Origin: Erythrobacter sp.
GTDB taxonomy: Bacteria > Pseudomonadota > Alphaproteobacteria > Sphingomonadales > Sphingomonadaceae
DNA length: 11,955 nt
Direction of reading: 5' to 3'
Assembly (NCBI GenBank): GCA_030731635.1
Contig: JANQTR010000197.1
Coordinates: 1 to 11,955 of the forward strand
Below the pieces are notes generated by a model. It saw only the letters and a list, made by a program, of their open reading frames with translations, did not search any database and was not told where the DNA came from. The translations under genes were made by a program, and so were the position numbers. Positions 1 through 7,000 of the stretch are shown here, piece by piece; position 1 is the first letter of the stretch; the number at the start of each line of letters is the position of its first letter.

Positions 1-413
1 GCCGCCACTGCGAACACCCGCATTGCATGGCCGATTGCCCGCCCAACGCGATCAAGCGCGGGCCTGATGGTGAAGTCTTCATCGATGAAACCTGCATCGG
101 CTGCGGCAATTGCCAGCGCAATTGCCCCTACGGCGTGATCCGCATGGACGCGAAACCGCCCAAAAAACCAAGCCTGATCCAGTGGATGCTGTTCGGTTCT
201 GGCCCTGGCCCAGGTGAGGCGTCCTATAGCTGGCGCAAAAAGACCGCCGAGAAGCAAGGCACGCCCGCCGCCAAGCTGGCGATCAAGTGCGACATGTGTT
301 CAGGGATAGAAGGCGGCCCGGCTTGTGTGCGGGCCTGCCCGACCGGCGCGGCCATCCGCGTCGCCCCCGACAAGTTCCTGACCTTTACCAAGCTGACCGA
401 GGATGCCGGGTAG
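1..413 (+). CDS. 4Fe-4S ferredoxin-like electron-transfer protein, 5'-truncated
   Basis: Only the C-terminal 136 residues are present. The reading frame is open to the left edge, so the ATG at 27 is internal. Cysteine clusters in order are: a C-x4-C-x3-CP group at the edge (CEHPHCMADCP), whose preceding codon ends in GC and could be the missing first Cys of a CxxC; a classic CIGCGNCQRNCP; and a CDMC-x8-CVRACP group. This pattern is that of the electron-transfer subunits of the DmsB/NrfC/HybA type, which carry up to four cubane clusters as a relay between a redox enzyme and a membrane partner. The stop overlaps the start of the cytochrome b-type gene by one base, so the two products are probably partners. 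I infer a cytoplasmic-side or membrane-associated electron relay. The missing N-terminus could carry a Tat signal, a flavin domain or a sensor domain; none of this is visible. The Fe-S assignment is strong; the partner enzyme is unknown. Confidence 0.9.
   Translation, partial: RHCEHPHCMADCPPNAIKRGPDGEVFIDETCIGCGNCQRNCPYGVIRMDAKPPKKPSLIQWMLFGSGPGPGEASYSWRKKTAEKQGTPAAKLAIKCDMCSGIEGGPACVRACPTGAAIRVAPDKFLTFTKLTEDAG
399..402 (+). promoter_or_regulatory. Ribosome binding site for the cytochrome b-type gene
   Basis: GAGG lies ten bases before the GTG at 413. It supports that start over the in-frame GTG at 473, which has no purine-rich stretch at a suitable distance. The start also sits in TAGTG with the upstream stop, a typical reinitiation arrangement. 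Confidence 0.5.
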
Positions 414-1273
414 TGGCGTCGGCAGCGAAAAACCGGTTCAAGCAGGACGAAAAGCGGCGCGATTCCGATCACGTGAGCTTTCTCAGGCACCGGGGCTTTC
501 GCTGGCTGTGGGTCGCGCTGGCGCTGAGTGCTGCAAGCATCGCGGGATACCTGCTGATCGATCAGCAACCGCGCCCCAATGGCGGGACGTGGTACGGCTA
601 TACCCTCGGCACGATCGGGGTGGGGCTGATCCTGTGGCTGTCGTTGCTGGGCGTGCGCAAGCGGCGGATCAACCCCGGCGCGTGGAGCCTGAAGGCGTGG
701 ACCAGCGCGCATGTCTATCTTGGCCTGTCATTGGTGGTGGTCGGCACGCTGCATACGGGCTTTCAGATCGGCTGGAACGTCCACACGCTGGCCTATGTAC
801 TGATGCTGCTGGTGATCGCGACCGGGATTTACGGCGTGATCGTTTACGCCGCCCTGCCCGCCAGCCTTTCCGCCAACCGCAAGGAAATGACCCGCGCGCA
901 AATGCTCGATGCGCTGACTGCGATTGATCGTCAGCTGGAAAGCGCGGCGCAGCCGTTGGCGCGCGGGGACGCGGATCTGGTGATCGCGGCGCTGGAACAG
1001 GATACTTTTCACGGCGGCGCGTGGGGGCGCTTGACCGGGAGCTATCCCCGCTGCGCCACGCGCCGCGCATTGCGGCGGATCGACCCAGCCAGCGACGCTG
1101 CCGCCCGCGTCCACGCGCTGCTCACCAAACGCGCCGAACAGCTTGCCCAGATCCGCGGGGCGCTGCGTATCCGCGCGCTGCTGGAAGTGTGGCTGTTCAT
1201 CCACGTTCCGCTCACCATCGCTTTGATCGCTGCGCTGACCGCGCATGTCATCAGCGTGTTTTACTATTGGTGA
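413..1273 (+). CDS. Five-helix di-heme cytochrome b-type membrane protein
   Basis: This 286-residue integral inner-membrane protein probably passes electrons between the upstream Fe-S protein or quinol and the downstream multiheme cytochrome. Hydrophobic helices lie at about residues 31-50, 63-81, 97-118, 124-148 and 255-283. Helix 3 has His100 and His114, and helix 5 has His264 and His278. Both pairs are spaced by 13 residues, the arrangement that ligates two stacked b hemes in cytochrome b, b561 and ferric-reductase-type proteins. His124 is an extra candidate. A hydrophilic loop of about 105 residues (149-254) joins helices 4 and 5. Basic segments (KNRFKQDEKRR and VRKRR) suggest a cytoplasmic N-terminus and a periplasmic C-terminus. 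The frame stays open upstream to 287, but that part overlaps the Fe-S gene; the GTG at 413 overlaps its TAG by one base and has a GAGG before it. The exact family is not identified. Confidence 0.85.
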   Translation: MASAAKNRFKQDEKRRDSDHVSFLRHRGFRWLWVALALSAASIAGYLLIDQQPRPNGGTWYGYTLGTIGVGLILWLSLLGVRKRRINPGAWSLKAWTSAHVYLGLSLVVVGTLHTGFQIGWNVHTLAYVLMLLVIATGIYGVIVYAALPASLSANRKEMTRAQMLDALTAIDRQLESAAQPLARGDADLVIAALEQDTFHGGAWGRLTGSYPRCATRRALRRIDPASDAAARVHALLTKRAEQLAQIRGALRIRALLEVWLFIHVPLTIALIAALTAHVISVFYYW

Positions 1274-1278
1274 GGGGG
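1272..1278 (+). promoter_or_regulatory. Strong ribosome binding site deciding the FHA-cytochrome start
   Basis: GAGGGGG overlaps the stop codon of the upstream gene and ends five bases before the ATG at 1284. This fixes the start there and not at the in-frame ATG at 1245, which lies inside the preceding gene. Confidence 0.75.
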
Positions 1279-1283
1279 CGGAA

Positions 1284-3095
1284 ATGGCATTCCTGATCCG
1301 CACCATCGATTTCACCGCCGCCGGGCGCGAGATTATCCGCGACCGGGTGCTGGAACAGGCCAGCCTCACCGTCGGCCGGGCGGCGGAATGCGAAATTCAC
1401 CTGCCCGATCTTGCGGTGGAACAACGCCATCTGCGGATCGACCTCGCCGCAAACGGTATGCTGGCAGTTGAGGCGTTGGGCACCTTGGGTTTCGGGCTCG
1501 ATGGCCGGGTGGTCACCGAAGGCACGATTGACCCGCGCACCGGGGGCGAGATCGCGCTGGGTGCAGCGCGGCTGGCGGTCGCGCGCGAAACGGACGGCAG
1601 TACCAGCATCACCATTCGCCAAGTCGCCGCTGATGAAGGCAAGGGCGACGCTCTGCGCGGTTTTGCACTGGCCAGCGCGCTGCCTAGCAAGCGCGCGATG
1701 AGCTGGGTGTTTGCCGCTGCAATCCTGCTGTTGCTATTGGCAATCCCGGTGGCGAGCCACCTGCTGCGCACCCCGGTCAAGAATGATCCCAAGGGCGAAG
1801 CGCCGGGACAGGTGGTGCTGGACGCCGCATGGTCGAGCGGCGAATTGTCGCTCAAGCACCACAGCCTCGAAAACAATTGCGAAAGCTGCCACGTCGCCGC
1901 CTTCGAAAGCGTGCAGGACGAAACCTGCATCTCGTGCCACGAAGACACCGCCAATCACGCCGCCATGCCGCGTCAGGCCAAGGGCATCCCGCCGCCTACC
2001 CCCGGCGATGCAATCCAGTGGAAAATTGGTGCAGCGCTGGGCAAGGAAGGACCGCTGGGGTGCGTTTCCTGCCATTCGGAACATGAAGGGCCGGTGCGGC
2101 AAAAGCCAGCGGCGCAAGCTTTCTGCGCGGATTGCCACAACACGCTCGACACGCGGCTGACTGACACGGCGCTGGGCAATGCGCATGATTTTGGCAAGGA
2201 ACACCCGCAATTCCGCCCGGTTTTCTACGCCAGTTTCGGCGCGGCCAAACCGGTACGGGCTGTGCTGGATGTGAAGCCCGTGGAACGCAGCGGGCTCAAA
2301 TTCCCGCACGATGTCCATATGGATGCGCGCGGCGGCGCGGCGCGGATGGCGGTGAGCCTGACGCAATATGGCGCGCCGCTGGAATGCAAGGACTGCCACA
2401 GCCTGACGCCCGACAAGATCGGGTTCAAAGAGGTCAAGATGGAGGATTCCTGTGAAGGCTGCCACAGCCTCGTATCGGGACGCACGGCGATTGGCGGGTT
2501 CCGCAAGCTGCGCCACGGCGATGTGAAAGACCTGGCCGAAGACCTCGCCCAGATCAGTTCCGGCCCGCGCCCCGCGCTGGCCCCGCGCCGCGACCGCCCC
2601 GGCCAGATTGGCAGCGGTTCGCCCTACCGCGCCGATTTCGGCCGCCCGGTGCGTGCCTATATCGGGTTGTCGAATGCGCTTTCGCCTGGCGGGGTATGCA
2701 CCGAATGCCACCTGCCCACCCGCAGCAAGGGGCAGGCCGATCTGATGCCGGTCAATCTGCCCGACCGGTTCCTGACCAGTGGATTCTTCAACCACGAAGC
2801 GCACAAGAAGGAAGAGTGCACCGATTGCCACGCCGCCGATACGTCAAAGCTGGCGAGCGATCTGCTGATCCCCGATCTTAAAAGCTGCCGCGATTGCCAC
2901 TTGGGCGCTACGGCTGTGAAGACCAGGAAGATCGTGCCGTCCGAATGCGCGATGTGCCACGCCTATCACGTTCCCGCCGGGCAATGGTCGCCCAAGGGCA
3001 AGGCGCCGCATTACTCGCCAGCACCCACGCCTGCGCCCAAACCCGGCCCTGCCAAAACCACAGTTGCGGCTGTAATCGAACGCGCTAAATCCTGA
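1284..3095 (+). CDS. FHA-domain, membrane-anchored decaheme cytochrome c
   Basis: The product has 603 residues. Residues about 1-115 resemble an FHA domain: LTVGRAAECEIHLPD followed by the EQRH segment, with Arg32 and His49 kept, but Glu46 where FHA proteins usually have the phosphothreonine-binding Ser. A single hydrophobic helix at about 139-161 is followed by a long hydrophilic region with ten CXXCH sites starting at residues 199, 215, 260, 281, 368, 390, 472, 512, 535 and 555. FPHDVH and FNHEAH segments preceding heme sites resemble class III (c3/c7-type) cytochromes, where they supply distal His ligands; at least ten non-motif His are available for bis-His ligation. Inferred topology: FHA-like domain in the cytoplasm, hemes in the periplasm, with the helix acting as an uncleaved signal anchor. 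The tail is Pro/Ala/Lys-rich. Its position right after the cytochrome b-type gene suggests that it takes electrons from, or gives them to, that protein. Heme binding is certain by motif; FHA function is doubtful. Confidence 0.9.
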   Translation: MAFLIRTIDFTAAGREIIRDRVLEQASLTVGRAAECEIHLPDLAVEQRHLRIDLAANGMLAVEALGTLGFGLDGRVVTEGTIDPRTGGEIALGAARLAVARETDGSTSITIRQVAADEGKGDALRGFALASALPSKRAMSWVFAAAILLLLLAIPVASHLLRTPVKNDPKGEAPGQVVLDAAWSSGELSLKHHSLENNCESCHVAAFESVQDETCISCHEDTANHAAMPRQAKGIPPPTPGDAIQWKIGAALGKEGPLGCVSCHSEHEGPVRQKPAAQAFCADCHNTLDTRLTDTALGNAHDFGKEHPQFRPVFYASFGAAKPVRAVLDVKPVERSGLKFPHDVHMDARGGAARMAVSLTQYGAPLECKDCHSLTPDKIGFKEVKMEDSCEGCHSLVSGRTAIGGFRKLRHGDVKDLAEDLAQISSGPRPALAPRRDRPGQIGSGSPYRADFGRPVRAYIGLSNALSPGGVCTECHLPTRSKGQADLMPVNLPDRFLTSGFFNHEAHKKEECTDCHAADTSKLASDLLIPDLKSCRDCHLGATAVKTRKIVPSECAMCHAYHVPAGQWSPKGKAPHYSPAPTPAPKPGPAKTTVAAVIERAKS

Positions 3096-3097
3096 CC

Positions 3098-4000
3098 ATG
3101 GGTCCCGCCCCCTCATCAGGCATCCCCGCCTCAACAAATCGCGCCGTGTTGATCGCGCAGATGACCGATATTCACATCGGCTTCGCCCCGCGTGAAGAGC
3201 CAGAAGAACTCAACCTCACCCGCTTCCGCGCGACGCTGGAACGGCTGATCCATGGCCCCAACCGGCCCGATATGCTGGTGCTTTCCGGCGACATCACCGA
3301 TCACGGCGATGCGGATAGCTTTGCCACCACGGTTGAACGTTTGCGCGATTGCCCGTTCCCGGTACTACCGATGGTCGGCAATCACGACAGCCGCGAAGGG
3401 CTGCTTGGCGCATTTCCGCAAATCGAACCGGCAGATGGCGGCTTTCTGCACTACGTCGTTGACGCCGGGCTGGGGCTGCGGATCATCTGCCTTGATACGC
3501 TGGAGGATGGCCGCCACGGCGGAGCCTTTTGCGAAGTGCGCGCCGAATGGTTGGCAGCGCGGCTGGCCGATGCACCCGAAGCGCCGACGCTGATTTTCAT
3601 GCACCACCCGCCGGTGGTCGCCGGGATCGACTGGATGGACCCCGCGCCTGATGAGCCGTGGATCATGCGTCTGCATGATGTGCTGATCGGTCAGAGCCAG
3701 GTGCAGGCGATCCATTGCGGGCACCTGCACCGCCCGATCACCACGCAATTTGCCGGGATACCGCTAAGCGTGACGCCTTCCGTCGCGCCGCTGGTGGCGA
3801 TGGATTTGTCGCCGATTGATCCAGACTCGCCCGATGACCGCGAGTTGATCACCACCGAACCGCCAACCTATGCGCTGCACCGCTGGGATGGGGCGCGGCT
3901 GGTTACGCATTATGAACGCGTGGGCGATTGGCAGGTGCTCGCCCGCTTCCACGCCGGGCTGCAACCGATGATCCGGGGCATGTTCGCCGAGCGGGATTGA
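3098..4000 (+). CDS. Calcineurin-like metallophosphoesterase, class III cyclic-nucleotide phosphodiesterase type
   Basis: This 300-residue soluble protein has the full dinuclear-metal motif set: DIH (Asp24, His26), GDITD (Asp65), GNHD (Asn95, His96), the MHH segment (His169/His170) and GHLH (His209, His211). This order and spacing match the CpdA/IcC-type class III phosphodiesterases, which use Fe/Mn to cleave phosphodiesters, in some members 3',5'-cAMP. There is no signal peptide or membrane helix, so it is probably cytoplasmic. It begins two bases after the stop of the decaheme gene and probably shares its transcript. No good Shine-Dalgarno precedes the ATG at 3098; in-frame GTG 3146 and ATG 3161 are alternatives, the latter just before the first metal motif. 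The substrate cannot be told from sequence, and CpdA is only the nearest type I recognise. Its place at the end of a redox operon is unusual and could mean signalling control or simple hitch-hiking. Confidence 0.88.
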   Translation: MGPAPSSGIPASTNRAVLIAQMTDIHIGFAPREEPEELNLTRFRATLERLIHGPNRPDMLVLSGDITDHGDADSFATTVERLRDCPFPVLPMVGNHDSREGLLGAFPQIEPADGGFLHYVVDAGLGLRIICLDTLEDGRHGGAFCEVRAEWLAARLADAPEAPTLIFMHHPPVVAGIDWMDPAPDEPWIMRLHDVLIGQSQVQAIHCGHLHRPITTQFAGIPLSVTPSVAPLVAMDLSPIDPDSPDDRELITTEPPTYALHRWDGARLVTHYERVGDWQVLARFHAGLQPMIRGMFAERD

Positions 4001-4014
4001 TCCCCCGTGACGTC

Positions 4015-4035
4015 ATGCTGAAACAGGTTCAGCAT
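4015..4035 (+). repeat. Palindromic intergenic element between convergent genes, possible bidirectional terminator
   Basis: A perfect 8-bp inverted repeat (ATGCTGAA and TTCAGCAT, 5-base loop ACAGG) fills the middle of the 47-base gap between two convergent stops. It is 14 bases from the phosphoesterase stop and 12 bases from the cytochrome stop. There is no T-run on either side, so it is not a textbook intrinsic terminator. GTCATGCTGAA...TTCAGCAT elements are, to my recollection, frequent dispersed intergenic repeats in sphingomonad and erythrobacter genomes. The location fits transcript-end stabilisation for both operons. It is a single copy in this window. Confidence 0.55.
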
Positions 4036-4047
4036 CACGCGCCGCCG

Positions 4048-7000
4048 CTATTTACGCGCAGCCGCCGTCAGCGGGCCTTGCGGGGCAATCCCAACCCAGC
4101 GGTTCATGTCGACGGTATCGGTCACTTTCCACGGCACGCCGTTGCGGGTCATGAACAGCTTTTCCATCTCGCTGCGGGTGAACGGACGCGAACCCAGCCG
4201 ACCGAACACCGCCATCTGCCCACCAGTCTCATCCACCGCACGGTCCCGGTCGAGACCCTTTGACAGCGCAATTGCAGGCGACGGCGTCTTGGCCCAGGCG
4301 ATCATCTCGGGCACCGGCGCAGGGCTGAAGCCATAGAAATTGCGCTGGCTATCGGGGCTGGTGAGTTGCAGCACCTTCATCCCGTTGCGCCCGTCTGCGA
4401 CATAGGCGAACAATGATGCATTGGTGGCAGCCACAATCACATCCTCGGCATCGTTGAGCGTGCCATCAAGCGTCACCTTCTGGAAGATTCGCGGGGCACG
4501 CGGGTTCTTGACGTCGATGATCACCAAACCTTCGGCCTTGCCTGCGACATAGGCATAGGTGCGCGCGACATAGATGCGGCGGGCATCGGCCAGCGGCACC
4601 GTAGCCTCCGGCACGGCGACCGGATTGCGCAAGGCGGTGACATCGAACAGCTTCACCCCGTCCGCATCGGTAATCCACAGATAGCGGAACTGAACCGCGC
4701 TGGCGCGGGCACCGCGCAACTCGCGCACCGCCGCCAGCTTTGGCGTGAGCGGATCGGCCAGATCGACCACCACCAGCCCGCGGTCCGCCGCGATATAGGC
4801 GACCTCTCCCGCCAGCGTGATGTGCCGCGCACCGTTGAGCACACCGTCGGGGTTCCAGGCTGTCGCCCCGCCCGCCAGGTTGGCGCGGGTCAGCTTGTTG
4901 TTGCGGAATTCGCCGTCTGCCAGCGTATTGACGTTGACGAGGATCAGCCCCTCAACCGCATCGGTCACCACAGCATAGTTGTAGATCGGCAGGAACGCCT
5001 GTTCCTGATTGGCATCACGCAATTCGGGCGTGCTGCGGGTTGGCGCAATCGGCTGATTGGTGGGCAGCGCCATGCAGGTGGCATTGGTGGTTTTGACCTG
5101 CGTATCATGCCCAAGCGGTGAGAACGGGCCTTTGAGTATCCGTTCCGACGTGCCCTTGTTGGCGATCGATGCCACATCATAGGCAACAAAGCCGCCCTTG
5201 CCCGCCGCCACGAACATATATTCGCCGCGCAGTTGCAGACAGCCGACCCGGTCCGAGGTGCCTTCGTGGATGTTGGCGAATTCCTCAAACGCTTTGGTTT
5301 CGCCGCTCAGCTTGTCGTCAAACGTCTTGCCGCGCACCCAGTTCTTCAACTCGCGGCCGTTGTCGTCAACATGCATCCCCCAGTAATCGGGATAGGCATA
5401 GCGGTGAAGATAGGATCCGATCACCGCTTGCGGTTCGTCATATTCGGTCACGCGGGTGGCCTGGAACCCGCCTTCCAGCCCGGTCCACGCGTTCAGCCCG
5501 ACGAAATTGACGTAATTCGTACCGAGCAGCAGCAGCTGCGCCATGATCGCGTTGTTATCGTCCTTGTCGGACAGGTGGCAATCGCTGCAGGTCTTGGTTT
5601 CGGTCTTCCTCACCGTATGCGGGAAGTGCGGCGCAAAGGCCTGACTGGAAAACCCGATGGAACTGATTGGCGGCTGCTGCACATAGATACGTTCGCGGTT
5701 GATGTTGGTCGAGGACAGGATCAGCGCCGAGGATGACCGCACCGGGGCGACCTGATTGCCCTTGGTGGTCTGGCTCTTGCCCAGCTGGAACATGTCATCG
5801 CGCGCCACCTGCGGATTGTAGGTAGCAAAATTGCGCGTCTCACCGCCTTCGTAGCGGTGCGTTTTGGTCTTCCAGTTGGCTTCGATAGGCAAGTGGCACC
5901 CACCGCAGCTGGTGGTCCATGACAGGTGGCAGGTGAAACACGCCATTTCCGGATCGCGGTGCGCACGATCATCGATCCCGATGCCGGTGCCGAATTCGAA
6001 GTTGCCGGTTTCCGCGCCGTAACGGCTGACAAGCTTGGCGCGCGCGGCCTTGGCGTTGAACACCGGGGTGGCAGGGTCGACCGAGTCCTTGACCAGGCTC
6101 ATCTCCCATTCAAGACTGGGATCGACGATTGATCGCTGGATCAGCTTTTGTCGTCCGTCCTCACCCTCCATCCATTCAAACCGCCGCTTGCCATCGGGGT
6201 TGCGCAGCAGGGCAAGGTTGTGCCCTTCTGGCGGGGCCGCAGGGCCGCTGGTGCGCAGGGTCGGATAGGCATCGGGCGTGCCGTGGCAATCCTTGCAACT
6301 GATCTCGATCGCATTGGCCACTTCGCCATAGATCAACCCATTGCCGTGGCTGTCCTGTTCGAAATGGCAATCCGCGCATTGCATCCCGATTTCGGCGTGA
6401 ATGTCCATCAGATGCACGCTCTTGCCCGGGTTCTTGCCGGGTTCAACGAACTTGCCTTCGCCTTCCTTGCGCCATTTTTCCGGATCGTCAGGATCAACAA
6501 TACCGCCTTCGGCATCCAGCAGGTTGCCTTCGCGGTCGCGTTTGAAGATCGCGCGGAAATTCCAGCCATGGCCGTGATAATCGGCAAACTGGGTGTCTTT
6601 CAGCGTCGGGTTCAAATCATAGACGTTGCGCAGGAAATCCAGATCAGCCCAGTTGCCTTTCGGTGCAGCGCCTTCGGGGTTGCGGTCGGTCACCGCACGC
6701 ACTTCTTCGGCCGTGGGGTATTTCTGTTCTTTGGGCCACATCGCGGGCGCGTCAGATTCGTAATCCCACATGGTGTAACCGAGGAAGGAATTGAGGAAGA
6801 TATTGGGTTGGTGCATGTGGCAATTCATGCACTGGCTGGTCGGGATGGCGCGGGTGAAGACGTGCTGGAGCGGGTGGCCCTTTTCCTTCAACTGCCCACC
6901 CACAGTCAGCCCGTCATCGCTGCGTTTGCCTGCGCTGTCGTCAGCATGATCATCATGACCGGGTTCCTTGACCGCGCCGTGGCCGCTCTTCTTCTCGCCG

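Noticed and set aside
287..412. Upstream extension of the cytochrome b-type gene to an ATG at 287
   Set aside because: It would overlap 127 bases of the Fe-S gene and adds a basic Arg/Pro-rich stretch typical of a shadow frame. The GTG at 413 has GAGG before it and a one-base overlap with the stop.
1245..1283. Start of the FHA-cytochrome gene at the in-frame ATG 1245
   Set aside because: The ATG at 1284 has a strong GAGGGGG at correct spacing and gives an N-terminus starting at the FHA-like strand; the earlier ATG is inside the preceding gene.
1734..2831. A 365-codon open frame on the minus strand opposite the FHA-cytochrome gene
   Set aside because: It lies entirely antisense to the decaheme region and has an Arg/Ala/His-rich sequence typical of GC-rich shadow frames.
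4008..4015. TGACGTCA palindrome as a regulator site
   Set aside because: It lies between two convergent stop codons, where a promoter operator is not expected, and resemblance to the eukaryotic CRE is coincidental.
4015..4035. Classical rho-independent terminator
   Set aside because: The stem is AT/GC mixed and no T-run follows on either strand, so it is reported only as a palindromic element with possible terminator function.
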